From Aphis gossypii (lineage: Eukaryota; Arthropoda; Insecta; Hemiptera; Aphididae), in the NCBI RefSeq assembly GCF_020184175.1, contig NC_065530.1:46229260-46293259 (forward strand): a DNA stretch of 64,000 bases, in the 5' to 3' direction. A program made the translations under genes and the position numbers. Within the stretch, counting starts at the first letter, position 1; each line of letters opens with the position of its first letter. Below, piece after piece: positions 12,501 to 24,696 of the stretch. The notes under the pieces are model-generated. The model made no database searches. It was not told the origin of the DNA and saw only the letters and a list, made by a program, of their open reading frames with translations.

Positions 12501-13200
12501 ACGATTGTAGAATAGATTTAAGCGCGTATAGTACGATATAAATATACCTAATATAGTAATTAATAGGTGTTTTTTGACTGCCGATTTTTTTCCTATCATA
12601 TGTATATAGGTAACTACTTAACTATAACTCGTCGACGAGTGCAGTTTCACATTTACATAATACTATGTAAAATATACAATGGGATGCCTCCCACAGTCCC
12701 AGTATCCCACCATGACGTATTTAATTGATATTTTACCATTCAAATATTTCTTTTAAGAATGACGTCTATTATACCCGACAGTAAATTATATTTATGTATT
12801 ATTCCAAACATATTATAGCATTATGGTTACTTTCGTGTCATACGTGCGTGGTTACAATCCAAAACATGCTATCACTACTTTTTTTTTTTTAATTTAGTCA
12901 TACGTAGGTATTATGTCTTTTATTTTAACTATTCTTATCGAAAATTTACAGGAAATTGAATATAATTATAATTTATTAGTGTATAATAATAGTCATAATT
13001 TTAAAGTTAGAAGTTAGAAGTTCGCATTTGTAATTGTTATAAATGAAGTTGTCGAACCGTTTAATAATTACAAATTACAATCATAATTAATCCTATATTT
13101 TGTACTATTGCAAAAATATTGTACCAAACATAAGATGATTAAAAAAATGTTGTATATAGGTACACTTATATTTTTTAACTAGGATCTTTTTTTTATTTGT
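9540..13200. other. AT-rich desert
   Basis: About 3.7 kb of AT-rich DNA. A slightly GC-richer segment at 10.4-11.05 kb carries frames of 62 (plus) and 73 codons (minus) with no recognisable similarity. No RNA gene or transposon end was found. Confidence 0.6.
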
Positions 13201-13217
13201 GCTCAGTATAGTTAATA

Positions 13218-13300
13218 TTTTTTTTTTTTAAAGATCGCTCCCAGAATCAAACCCTGGATCAACTACTGTTATAGAATATCATAACTATAATACTTAAGTA
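13218..13300 (-). mobile_element. Possible SINE tail with B-box-like motif
   Basis: Read on the minus strand, GGTTTGATTCTGGGAGCGAT (about 13235-13253) is followed by a short gap and an oligo-A run, seen as T at about 13217-13229 on the plus strand. GGTTTGATTCT is one or two changes from the Pol III B box GGTTCGANTCC. The A box is not clear, so this is weaker than the fragment at 8.3 kb. Confidence 0.25.
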
Positions 13301-14075
13301 TACATTTTATTATAATACAGCCATACAGCCCCACACATATCTTTTAGCACTAATCGACGGTAATAACATCCCCCACCTCTTCAAATTAAACAATAGTTAG
13401 GCTTATATACCTACTGTTTAAGCGCCTATTTCGTTTTATCGTTAGCTATTGGTGTTGTTACACTTCTTGTACAGTTCTCATAAGTTCGTAACGTTTGCAA
13501 CGGCAATCGACCGAAACGTATTAATACGAGTAGATATAAATTGCCTGTATAAAAACATAATAATAACATGATGTTGCAGTATTATTAAATTGTGGCAGTT
13601 GTCTATGCATTGTGACACTTTCAATAAATTATTATAGAAAGTAATAAATAATTTTTACTCCGATGTTATCGTTGGCGTTTCGGTATTACCGCGCCGATGG
13701 CAAAACGAAATGATGCGATGCAACAAACGCTGTGTATTATCAATATAGTACATATAAATACATAAATATAGTAATTATTGTTATCAGTCTAGTTGAACTC
13801 GACCGAGTTTTGGTGGTCAGCGCAGTGTACCAAATGTTCGTGCGCGTTCAGATACAAACGGTGTTGTCGGTGGCGAATGAAATGGTGAGGCGAAGAAAAA
13901 TATTATATTATTATGATTTATATCATACTACGACGTAACTGTTACCTACCACAGTCCACACGCTTGATTTTTTATAATATCGATTTATAAAGTTCAAAGT
14001 TTAATACATAATATTACATACATCACTAACATCATTCGCCAAGCATAGAACACTTTTCCTTAACATTGAAGTTAT
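13301..14075. other. AT-rich interval, no supported gene
   Basis: Contains a 68-codon plus frame (13732-13938) opening with tyrosine-rich low-complexity codons and then a segment of mixed composition. It also has scattered CpG around 13.5 and 13.68 kb. Nothing is supported beyond that. Confidence 0.5.
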
Positions 14076-14534
14076 TAAAAATCTGACTTATGTAATTTTT
14101 AAATACATTTGAAGATAAAATTTAAAATTTTTAAGATTTTGTCGTACTATTTAAAGAGTGTTCCGTGGAGATATAAAATTCTCTTTTAAATAAGAACCCC
14201 CTTTCCCTTTCTAAAGTAAATTATTCAACTGATATTTTTTCCGAAAATTTCGTATCAAAATTAAAATTCGAATAAGCAGTTTTTAAGTTATTGAACTTTG
14301 TGTACTAGGGGTAATAGGTCCATAGGTATCCTACTAGTATAAATATAGGAAACTACTCATTCATATTTTAAATTTTCAAAAAAATAATCTATTAAATAAT
14401 TTAAGTGCAGTAAAAAAGCTTGATTCTTATATGAAAACATAGTATTATATTCTACTTAAAAATGTAAATATCAGAATTTGAATGAATTCGTTATTAAATG
14501 AAAAAATCGTGTGAACATGCTTGTTGAATCACCC
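14076..14534 (-). repeat. GGGTGATTCAACAAGCATG-type interspersed repeat, minus orientation
   Basis: Read on the minus strand this begins GGGTGATTCAACAAGCATG and continues through ATTCTGATATTTAC, a GTTCAATAACTTAAAAACTG block and a GGAACACTCTTTAAATAG block. The copy at 57.08-57.69 kb shows the same blocks in the same order (GGGTGAGTCTCAAACATG, ATTCTGTATTTTAG, GTTCAATAACTTGGCAACT, a TCTTTAAGTGTACTAC block), so the two are homologous. The copy at 51.4 kb shares the first half. No ORF or target duplication is visible; a non-autonomous transposon is likely. Confidence 0.6.
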
Positions 14535-14869
14535 AATTTAAATTATATTTATACATTATAGGTAAAACAGTATTTCAAATTTGTATTCATCAGACTATTC
14601 AGATTTCAGACTTCACTACTTCAGTGTTATACCGCGATGTTTCATACTTCGACAAGTAATAAATATTTGAATTTTGAATGCAAACTAATCTCTATTTTCC
14701 ATGAACTACTTGCATATGAACCGCAAACGCCAACTGTCAAGACCAAAAAAATTATAAAAACCATAATGAGCTTGCTTTTGCTGCATGGTATGAGTTAAAT
14801 CTTCAATGTAAGTACATACTATTGTAATTTATATATATATTCATTTATATTTGAAATATTTTTTAAGAA

Positions 14870-15700
14870 GTGATCGAGCAACCCCCTCCTTCTCCGCCCA
14901 TTTTATTTGTGAATATTATGTGTGCCAGTACAGTATAATAGTTAATAGTTCGAGTAACGACAACGAGTACCTAATAACGATGGTCGATGATTACAAACGG
15001 ACGCATATGGGCTGTTGCCACCGCCACCGACGGTTAATTAATATAGACCGGGGGAAGTTTATTAGAATAATAATAATAGTACCTATCTACTGGCTATATA
15101 GATCGTAGGTATATGCGTGTACATAATATTATATATTATAATGCTTAGGATATGTATACGAGAAAGATTCGTATAGGACGCGACCGGTCTCGGAGATATA
15201 CGTTCATACAGGTTGTGTGTGCCGGTTAATTAGATTTATTCCGGCGGTAATTTATTTATGTTGCCCGACCGTTTTATAGATGAAGAGATTACCGGCGACA
15301 GCCGTCTATTTGTGGTCCATGCGCATAAATAGAACCACACACACACACACACACACGCAGACGCGCTCACTAATATACCATAATAATAATAATATATTAC
15401 ATAATGAGGCGATGTTTGTCAAAACGCCCCACAAGATTCGTCAACGCTACTGCGGTCGAAGTTCCGCCGAGTGCTTCTATATGCCGTACGTGTACACTGT
15501 ACATACACCGAGGTACATTATATTATTATATTGCCAAAGCGCCACAGACTTACTACATCACAATTATAATAAATTATAACACATAAGTCCCGCCGTGGTG
15601 TACCCGTTATAATAATATAATATGGAGCAATCTTATCGTCGACGACCAATCGCGGTTATCGGCGGCTCCGGCGTGTTTGTTCGACCCTGCAGTGGCGTAC
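14870..15700. other. GC/CpG-richer island with microsatellites
   Basis: Higher-complexity DNA with CpG-bearing segments at about 14.87-15.06, 15.16-15.30 and 15.41-15.68 kb, separated by TA and CA repeats. Plus frames of 85 codons (14851-15108, non-ATG start), 99 codons (15280-15579) and 60 codons (15404-15586) overlap or contain microsatellite DNA. I see no domain. It could be a regulatory region. Confidence 0.4.
15336..15356. repeat. (CA)n microsatellite
   Basis: About ten CA units, seen directly, inside the 14.9-15.7 kb island. Confidence 0.9.
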
Positions 15701-15790
15701 TTATATAGTTTTTATTTGAAGTGAGGAGAGGGCAACAACATTTTTCATCCCTCAATCGTTTCTATAATTCTACCCCCTCAATATACGTAT
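15690..15790 (+). repeat. CAGTGGCGTAC repeat end
   Basis: CAGTGGCGTACTTATATAG at 15690 starts like the element at 7648. The following GAGAGGGCAACAAC recalls the GAGGGGCAATTTTC seen at 31.3 kb. This suggests a dispersed family with CAGTGGCG termini. The extent is uncertain. Confidence 0.35.
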
Positions 15791-15799
15791 CGATGACTA

Positions 15800-18700
15800 A
15801 AATGTTAAATAATATTATATGAACGAGATTTATGCATTAAAAGATTTAAATAAAATATCACTGATGCCTGACATATATTATACTCATTTTGAAAATAATA
15901 TATTATTTGAGATATTTGTATACGCAATCGTTTTAATACGATGTAAACCTAAAGCTAATTGACCTTTCAGTATTATCGTCTGAAACGATCAAACCTGGTT
16001 TTTGTGCATAAATAAAATCGGATAGTAAATTAATTGATAAACGTGCATTTTTAGGTTTATGTGTTTAAAAACGATAATTATTTGTATTTTAATTATACAA
16101 AAATGAGCATTGAGCAAATTACATAATAAAACTAAAACATCAAAATTCTTGGGAGCAATTAGCATTTAGTTATATTTTTAGAACTTAAAAGTAATTTTTA
16201 AGACTATTATTATAAGTTATTATAATGCGGAACAGCGAAAGCTCACACTAGTTAGAAAAGTTACAATAAGTTAGATTATATATAATATTATTTCACTCTC
16301 GGTAGTCAGTTATCAAAACGATACTGTAAATAACATTGTAAATAATATAAAACTCGTTCATGAAAGTTTAAGATTACTATTATAATATAGATTATATTAT
16401 TATTATTGTAAATTATGATATTGTTATAGTGTTCTGCAGCATAAAATTCTATAAGACCTATTCCCTAAGAATTATACGCGCTAGTGCGTGTTTTCTACGC
16501 ATACATCTCTACCATCGTAGCTATAATATACCTTTAAGTTATAATATTACTATATATAGCAGCGTGTAATACATATTAACTACTATTACTTGTACGGTAA
16601 TAAATTTTGACCCGACCGTGTAATTTTCGATTTAATTACTACACGTCAGACGTTGTAATTTCGCTACGCTCAACAAATTAAATTGTGTCACTTACACCGT
16701 ACAACCGTTTATTTTATCGAACAAACTAGAACACGCTCAGGAGTGCATTTATTTTTATGGATATTTTATTATAGAATAACACCATTTTAAACGATTTGTA
16801 TCTATGATATTATACCTACTGAGTATCCGATGATCAGATATTGTTATTATGATGATGAATTCTACATATAGTAATATTTACTACGTATATAATATGTCTT
16901 TATCTGTAGGTAGTTGTTACTCTATACAACAAGTCAACAAAACATATTAAATACGCCCCATATAATGACTTAATTTTATAGTTTAACATCCAAACAGTAT
17001 ATAATATTATTTCAATTACTTTTATACAATTTATCCCCTTCCCCATCAACATTCTTCTTGAATTATATCATATCTTAAGTCAGTATGAGTTTTTTCTGAA
17101 TCGTAAGCGTTTTATTTGTAGCAAACTAGCAACTATAGTAACTAATAAATAGAAACTTTATTAAATATGCAAACAGCAAACGCAATTTTTTTAATTATTG
17201 ATTAATTATAATATAATATATTATAAAACAAATTATTTTCTGATATTTTTTTGAAGAAAAAGTTCCTAATAGTACCTAACATTTCACTCATGTTTATCTA
17301 AATAATAAATATTTATTTTTAATATTCAATCCTATATTTATACATTACTGATATTTTAATATACATGTTTTACTTCTACATTTGCATAATTACATATATT
17401 TTTATATGTAATAATAGTTAGGTGTAAACATTTTATTAATTTCTTGCCAACAAAAGCTAGAAGAAAAAATGTTTTAAATTATAATAACTCAATAAAAGTT
17501 ATATTTTTTTGTGACTCGAATAACAAAAATATTTTTTCAAAATTATATATGATATTATATTATTTATATATTAAACATATTTTTACATTATTTATTAGAT
17601 ACTTCCTTTCGTTATTAATTATAAATGGCCTTATAAAAATTCAACATTTTGAAAAAGATTAATTATTCATCAATTAATAAATAATTATATAGTTATTTAA
17701 CTTCGTAAAATGTTTTTTATTATCTGTATTCTGTATATATTTTGTAAAATAAATCATTAAAAATTCATAGGTATGCTCAGATTCGTCATAATATTAAAAT
17801 AACCAAAATATGTCCAACATTGTTCATTGTTCAATTTGTATATTATATAGTATTAAGTATTATAGTTATGTTATAGATACAAATATATAATTTATACACT
17901 TGATATTTAAGTTATTTTCTTAATAATTAATATTTTATTGAAAAAACTATATTACTTATTTATTAATGTAATTATAAATTTTACTAATTTCATATCAATT
18001 TGATTAATTATTAATCATCATAATAAAAATAACTTTTTTTAATCATAGTTCTTAGTGTTTATTTAAACTTATTTTTAATGGCTTATTGATCGTGTGGGGT
18101 GCAATTTATTGCATAATTTTTTTAATAATTATTGTTCAAAATTTCTAGATGTAAGTAAAATAAAAGGCAACAGCAACAATCCATTCTCAACAAATCACAG
18201 TGTATGTTAACATTTTAAATATTATAGAGAATAATAATAGAGAAGCAACTGGTGCAGATTCGGAGTATTTATATTTTTATAATTTATAATTACTATTACT
18301 ATGCCTACTTAAACAGCAGCTACATTAACCATCTGCTACTCGTCTATATTTGTAAAACTATATAATAGTCCATATTTTATAAATGTATTCATAATAATTA
18401 CAATTAAATATTAATAATTATAATGACTAATGAGTGAACGAATTGTATAGATTTAAACGTAGATGCATTTAATATATCAGTATGACACTATAATATACTT
18501 ACTGAAATACAATAAATTATAAAATATAAGTATAATATAGAAAATTATAAAGAATCTTATACACATCTTTTACACAGAATTCAATTTTTAATAATTTCCA
18601 TTTGCACTGATATATCTCCTACGGTATCTAGCTTCTACATAGTCGATTATCATTGAATTAATATAATATTAATAGTAATATATAAGTACTAGAAACTTGT

Positions 18701-19950
18701 TTCTGTCTACGAATACGAATTATATACTAATTATTTACGATGGTGAATCAGTTTAAATTTAAATTTACATTCTAATTTAAATTAATAGTTTCATAGTGAC
18801 TTCAGTGAACAAAGTTACTTTTGTGCCAATTTAGTTTCTAATGATTTACACGATACACATCTTTGCCAACAGAAGCTTAATGACAGTGTTGAACACTATC
18901 AAGATATATTATCTAGATGGAAATTATTCTTCATTTATCTTATCTATACACTACACATATTAATATAACATGTTTATCTTAAGTATCATCTAAGCGTTTG
19001 TTAAAACAAACAGTTCGTTTATGAATTTCATGAATATCGTCATTTTTTATCCTACACATTTTTTTAATAAATCCTTTGTTTATTGTATTATGACGGACAA
19101 TATCCAATAATAGCTCAAGTAATAAATTTTTATTAATACATTTTATAATTGCTCTGCATATAAATATAAATATATGTAAATTATATACTCTTGACTCTTT
19201 CTTGACTCTTCGTGTTATAGATATTTATTACTAAATGTATTAGAAATATATATTTTAATCAATGATATTATTTATAACAATAATACGTCATAAGCTTATT
19301 ATTAAATAACCATTATTTATTATTCATTATCATTACAATCAAAAAATAAAGATAGACTGATAGACATATTATTATTGTTTATTGCTTTATTAAATATAAG
19401 CTGATACATAATTTATTTTAATTTATTTCATTATATATTTTTTATTCTATAAATTATTATCAAGTAAAGATTTTAATTTTATTGTTAAATTGCACTAATC
19501 ACTTATAAATAAAAAATAATCTGAGACAAAAATATATCTTAAAAATAGTTTATGTATACAATATATCACTTTAAATAATCAGTATAATGTATTATAATAG
19601 GTAAGTATATAATAAATTTAAATAATTTTTCAACTGCATATTAATGCAAAATATCCAGTTCTGTAGAGTGTAGAGTGTAGACTATAATTCAAGTTGTTAT
19701 AATACTGTGGGGTGTGGGAATATTAGATTTAATTTTAAAATTCCAAATTTTAAAATTTATTAATATTGCCATGTATTAATTTTAATAATTGTTTATAATA
19801 TACTTACCTAACACCATTTTGTATACTTAACACGTTTATATTGTATACTTATACTTAATATTTATAGTAAAAAATAATTTTTTTTTTATTAATCAGTCAT
19901 ATTGTAGGTATTGTTGAGTCTTGATTGTAACCTGAATCATTGATATATTA
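15800..19950. other. AT-rich desert
   Basis: About 4 kb of AT-rich DNA. A 72-codon plus frame at 17444-17662 lacks an ATG and is built from AT-rich codons. Tiny tandem duplications occur, for example tagagtg repeated near 19666-19682 and cttgactctt repeated near 19191-19210. No gene was found. Confidence 0.6.
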
Positions 19951-19955
19951 CGATT

Positions 19956-19963
19956 TATATAGG
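19956..19963 (+). promoter_or_regulatory. TATA-like box (TATATAGG)
   Basis: TATATAGG lies about 100 bp upstream of the ATG of the small ORF at 20065. No good initiator is seen about 31 bp downstream (the local sequence is ACTACACTGG), so this is a weak call in an AT-rich background. Confidence 0.15.
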
Positions 19964-20064
19964 CCAAATTACATTCAAAGACTACACTGGTTTAGCCACG
20001 TTAAACGCGAAAAGCAAAAACTACGAGAGTAAGTCAGCAGTCAGCATCAATTTTATGGTAACCG

Positions 20065-20241
20065 ATGGTAACCACAGAAAAGGATTGTATAAAGGTAGAA
20101 TCTAGGACCGTCCCGGAATTCGAGAACAGTGACAGCGACGGCAAATATTTTTACAGAATTGTTAAGCCAAAGAAAACGAAGAAGATAAAATACCTAACAC
20201 TAGCCTATTGGAGCGCGTACCGTGCATTTGACGCGTCCTAA
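20065..20241 (+). CDS. Small ORF, 58 codons, unknown function
   Basis: ATG at 20065, TAA at 20239-20241. The product starts MVTTEKDCIKVESRTVPEF, has an acidic-serine patch (ENSDSDG), then YFYRIV followed by a lysine-rich KPKKTKKIK stretch, and ends AYWSAYRAFDAS. Codon composition is balanced, unlike the AT-rich flanks. A TAA lies two codons upstream of the ATG, so the start is firm if this is a single exon. The start sits in a short tandem duplication (atggtaaccg twice). A GTAAGT donor-like site at 20029 and several CAG trinucleotides lie just upstream, so it could also be a terminal coding exon. No family is recognised. Confidence 0.35.
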   Translation: MVTTEKDCIKVESRTVPEFENSDSDGKYFYRIVKPKKTKKIKYLTLAYWSAYRAFDAS

Positions 20242-20780
20242 ATCAAAATGCAATAATCATAATTGATTTCCATTAATTGATCGCCCGTTTGATACGGCCG
20301 GGCACACGAATATTTCTATTACAATAATCATGGTATATACCAAACTATAACCACGGCAGATGATCGGCGTGGTTTAAACTCATATGTTACTACAACGCTT
20401 TCGCCGCCGTGCCAGCGGCAGCCGCGGTCGAGTTTAGCGAACCCAATTTGTTCTGCAGGTACCATACGCGCACATTATCCAGATTACAGGTACGTCACCG
20501 GTCGGTGTTTGCCTCTGCGCTCGAGTATATATATTAAAATATGTTGTGCGTGCCGATCGGTCGTCTGAGATAAAAGTTCATCGGGTCCAAGTAGGGGATG
20601 CTGGGTGCAGAGGACCGCGATGCGACGAGGATGGGTGGGAAGCAGGGTGACCCGTATATAGACACCGGCGTGAATCCCCATTATAGGTGCCTTTATGGAC
20701 GCGTGTGTGAATAATATATGTATATAATATGCTTGTGTGCATGTGTAGAATTTAATAATATATTGTACGTATATAGCCTT
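20242..20780. other. GC-balanced island segment
   Basis: CpG-rich, non-repetitive sequence. Two cryptic splice-like junctions flank about 31 nt: ttgttctgcag before 20459 and ACAG followed by GTACGT near 20489. This is compatible with a micro-exon, but speculative. A 65-codon minus frame with an ATG (20484-20681, starting MGIHAGVYIRVTLLPTHPRR) crosses it; its residues look protein-like but no family is recognised. Confidence 0.3.
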
Positions 20781-20796
20781 AAACTACCAATAAACC

Positions 20797-20840
20797 GGCC
20801 AATCAGATTGCTCGATCGCGCAAACGGGCCACGCCCCACT
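20797..20840. promoter_or_regulatory. CCAAT box plus GC/CACCC box
   Basis: GGCCAATCAG (20796-20805) is a very good NF-Y-type CCAAT box. About 20 bp downstream, GGCCACGCCCCACTGG (20827-20842) contains a KLF/Sp1-type CACGCCCC core. The pair lies in a CpG-bearing island. It could drive transcription either way. There is no TATA or initiator at a convincing distance. Confidence 0.3.
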
Positions 20841-20895
20841 GGCTAGTTTTTTACGAGGTGGTTTATTATCATTAATCGGCCGCGGGGTGACTGCT

Positions 20896-20936
20896 TATTA
20901 TTATTATCATTATTATTATTATTATTATTATTATTA
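20896..20936. repeat. (TTA)n microsatellite
   Basis: About 13 trinucleotide units with one interruption (atcat), seen directly. Confidence 0.9.
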
Positions 20937-20937
20937 C

Positions 20938-21035
20938 CGAGACTGACCGGTCTGCCTCTATTATACGACGGTGTATCTTCCACGCGGTCCGGTACCGGTT
21001 CGGGTCGAGCGTCGCGGAATTTAGCACCCATGTAT
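20938..21035 (-). CDS. Candidate coding exon on minus strand
   Basis: On the minus strand, cacgcgcag (acceptor-like, AG at 21036-21037) is followed by 98 nt with no stop, ending at CTCG before GTAATAAT (donor-like, GT at 20937-20936). The frame reads YMGAKFRDARPEPVPDRVED and then a TPSYNRGRPVSLG segment. An ATG at 21031 could also start it. The donor is embedded in the TTA microsatellite, which weakens it. Function is unknown; GC-rich chance openness is the main alternative. Confidence 0.2.
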
Positions 21036-21303
21036 CTGCGCGTGTTATGTACACGCACGTACCTACTCACATACACACGACTTGAGACTTTACATTGTTG
21101 CGTGGCCGACGTGACTATATGAAACGTTGTCCATCGATACATCGGTGATGGATAAATACCAAACGAGGAAATACGAGATGATTTTGACAAGACTACCACG
21201 TATTGGTTTTACTGAGTACTATAATATTAATTAACCAAAATAATGAACATATTTATTTTATTATAATTTTACTGTATACCAATGCCCTGTTGGCTGGTAT
21301 ACA

Positions 21304-21457
21304 GCAGTACGTGGAGCCCGTAGAAGTAGCTTGTGGTGAAACGACGATACTGCATGGTTCCGCACATGTATTTGTAGCGGGCCGAGGGCCGAAATATTAT
21401 TATTATTTAATGAAGTTATCGTGGAAAACAGTTAGACGTGAAAAGACTTCAATATAA
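21304..21457 (+). CDS. Possible terminal exon, unknown
   Basis: After tggtatacag (acceptor-like), the plus frame reads QYVEPVEVACGETTILHGSA, continues HVFVAGRGPK, then YYYY from a TAT repeat, and stops at TAA 21455-21457. The opposite strand is also open here (a frame containing YMCGTMQYRRFTTSYFYGL), so neither can be preferred from sequence alone. Confidence 0.15.
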
Positions 21458-21469
21458 TACAGAAAAAAT

Positions 21470-23890
21470 ATATTATTTAAAATGCTTGATGTGTATTGTA
21501 TGCTTAAATAATATATTTTGTATTAATTGTACATTTGTACCCATAACATGGTAAAAACTAAAATATGAATAACCTACACAGGTCACAGAATATATATGTA
21601 TAGATAATGCTTTCACACCATTAAAAGTTATTTTCATTGCTTCACAATGGTTCAACATTTGACGGTTGGCTACGGAATACTTGGAATACTATTCTATTAT
21701 ACCATACGAAAATCTATCACGATAATTTTTATTTTAGAAGAAGTATACAATCATTATTAAGGTGTAAGAACTTAAGACACGTTATCTATATGATGGGATG
21801 AAAATAACTACTAATAAAAATAGTACATATTACTGGAGGATTACTAGTAATACCGTGGTACTGCGAGAGTTTTGAAAAGTGGAATAGGGTAAGAGATTAG
21901 ATGATTGTAAAATCGTCTGTAAAATAGTTATGTTTCTTCGTTGACGGTTTTTAATCTAAAATCAGTATGAATTGTTTACGATTAGATACGTATGGAAGGA
22001 CATTCATTAATTAGTGCAATGTTATGTAAAGTTGTCATTTTATTGATATGAGAATTTTTAGCCTTTACTAATAGCTGAAAGCTACATGCATTCAATTCGG
22101 ATCGGTTTAATAATGATTATTGATTTATGAATAAGTAATTTAGTGTGTAAATGCATATGTATTATTATGTAGGTAAGCAGATTTTTACAAATCTCATCGG
22201 TATGGAACAGAACACGGATACATGATACCGGTCAGTAATAATAGGTATTTAAATAATTTTACTGTATTATAATTTAGTATTAATGATATTATATAATTTT
22301 GTGAGGCACATCAAAATGTATTAGTCAGTCGGAACGTCGGGTTAGATATAATTATAACTAAATTTAAAAACACTCATACCTCGCTTAAAACTTCAAATAT
22401 CGTATAAAAACCAATAAGAGAAAGCAAACAAACTTCTTTCATTACGTTTTATAATAGATAAGTTCACTTATAGTTTAATATCCCAATTTAAAATGTCTTA
22501 GTTTTCTTTTAAATAAAATTAAATCAACTTGGGATTTTTATGACCATCAATTTGTGATTAAAAAAAAAAAAAAAATTAAAAACTTATCCCAATAATTATT
22601 TTTTATATTATATAACCAAGGAAACATTAGTTATAACGAAATTTATTTCTAATGATGTTAAAGTGATATTTTTTTGATTTTTAAAAATGTATTGTTAAAA
22701 ATTCTTATAACTATGTACGAGGTAATATATATTTGTTATTAATATTATACTACCTACTACTAATTTATTACATTAAAATTGCACTAATTACAGTTTTTAG
22801 AAGCAGTTCAACTAATAATATGACACAAATGTATTCAAATATCGTTTTTTAATCGTAACAAATTACAACTATACTTCCAAATCATTTTAAATCTCTACAA
22901 AATCATAAAACTATAAAAAATAACAATAAATAAACTTGTTTACAATTTAATTACCTATAGCCACCCTTTATTATGTGAGCAGTAAAATATTATTGGTAGA
23001 CTATATCAAATAATTTGATTTAATACACATAAATATGTATATAGGTTAGGGTTACATTATATACATTTTCAATGTTACAAATCTTTGTGGGTAATTAAAT
23101 TTGCTTAAGTACCAATAAATTTTACTGTTTGTTTAGTGTTTTTAATAGGTATAATATACCAATAAGTAGATATTATGTTTTTTAAACCATGCAGTTCTCA
23201 GTTTTATGATCTCAATTAGTGCCATAAAATATAATTTTCTATAAATATTAAAAAAGAATAAAAATGAAAATTTACAACAACTTTATATAAATGCATAATA
23301 TTATATTGTTAGTAAATGTTTCTAATTTGTTATTTGTGGTGATTTAGCAGATTAATAAGTACCTATCATATAATGTAATAGTGTTACGGTGTTACGGAAT
23401 TACGCAATTTTTAAATAATGTCTAAAATGATTGTGTACGAAGTTTTAAAATTTTAAATAAATTAATAATAACTCAACAATAATGTTTATTAATAATATAT
23501 AATAATAAAATTTTACAATTTATTGATACTAGTTAAGAATATTGTTGAAAAAATTTAAATAATATTCTGAACGGTGTATAATATCAAATATTGTATATAT
23601 ATTTTCACTAATGAAATTTCAGTTGCCTACTAAACAATTATTTTTATGCGGTGGCCAAAAAATGTATGAACTTCATGCTTCGGTATAGTTTTACTATATA
23701 AGTAGGTACCTACATATAGATATTACCGGTATTAGGCTTGCTATACACAATGTGATTATATATAATATCTTATATGTATTAATAACAGTTGCAGCAATTA
23801 TTTTTTATTTATCAAATAATAATAATAATTTAACACAAATGAATGGATATTGTTGGCAGCGGAAATACCATTTATAGAATCGGGAAGTAT
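21470..23890. other. AT-rich desert
   Basis: About 2.4 kb of AT-rich DNA with poly-A/T runs (for example 22559-22576), a tandem ggtgttac duplication near 23381-23397, and no exon or repeat end that I can support. Confidence 0.6.
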
Positions 23891-23898
23891 TATCTTAG

Positions 23899-24039
23899 TT
23901 TACGACACACACACACAGCTTGTTCAGCCCGAGTGGTGTTGTGGCTTACGGATCGAGTAGCCGTTGTCCTATGTCTACTCCCACACACAACACGGTTCTG
24001 CATCGCCCTAAGAAGTTGAGACTTTTGCAGCTGCTGAAG
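23899..24039 (+). CDS. Candidate 47-codon exon with good donor
   Basis: The segment lies between attatcttag (acceptor-like, AG 23897-23898) and CTGAAG before GTACGT (donor, GT 24040-24041), and is an exact multiple of three. After a short CA repeat the frame reads SLFSPSGVVAYGSSSRCP, then an ATG at 23971 (MSTPTHNTVLHRPKKLRLLQ), ending LLK. If the ATG is used it would be a first exon of 23 codons. The minus strand is also open across the same bases to 23890, preceded by accttcag, with LLRAMQNRVVCGSRHRTTAT. Strand choice is therefore uncertain. No family is recognised. Confidence 0.25.
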
Positions 24040-24660
24040 GTACGTTAAATCCGCAAATGTAAAATATAATAAGAAGTAGGTAGGTAAGTAGTTAGTGTTT
24101 ATTCGTAACTTTATGGGAAGCGCCACGAACCTTCCTATAAGTGACCGCATGTCGGCGTGTCTCTGTATTAATATGGTGCAATATTATGCTCATCGGAAGC
24201 CAAATAAAGTGCGTAACGTCGTAATATATATCGCAAAGAATCTCATCGAACAGAACTCCAAGACGATATCGTAATAATATTAATATATTGTTAAAAATAT
24301 AATGTCTGATATAATTTAATAGGGTTCGGAACTTATGAACCAAAAAAAAAAAAAATAAAAAATTTATAATGGTGTACTTATTGGCATTGAAAAACTGTTG
24401 TTTTATAAACAGAAAATATAAATTGCTTTTTTAAAAACTTCTAGTACGCGGAATCGCTAAAAACTCGGTGATACTAAAAAAGTGCAACAAAAATGTTTGA
24501 ATTTGAGATGAAAGCGTACCTATTCTAAAACGAAATTTTGATTTCAAATTTACAGCTCCCTGATGTAGTAATGTGCAAATGCATTAAGTATTAATCATGC
24601 GGGCGACTAAAATATTATATTAATTATTATAAAGTCGCTCGCAAACTATTGTTAAATTAT
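24040..24660. other. Mixed AT-rich interval
   Basis: Includes an 83-codon minus frame (24092-24343) of ordinary composition, a GGTTC...GAACC mini-palindrome followed by an A13 run near 24322-24355, and nothing that can be named. Confidence 0.45.
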
Positions 24661-24696
24661 TTTCCGACGAGTCTCTCGGGGGCCGTTTTATTCGAG

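Noticed and set aside
20459..20489. 31-nt micro-exon between ttgttctgcag and GTACGT
   Set aside because: The splice motifs are fair, but the segment is too short to judge coding and no partner exon fits.
24322..24360. GGTTCGGAAC followed by poly-A, resembling a SINE B box and tail
   Set aside because: The B-box match is poor (GGTTCGGAAC), the motif is part of a local GGTTC/GAACC palindrome, and there is no A box upstream.
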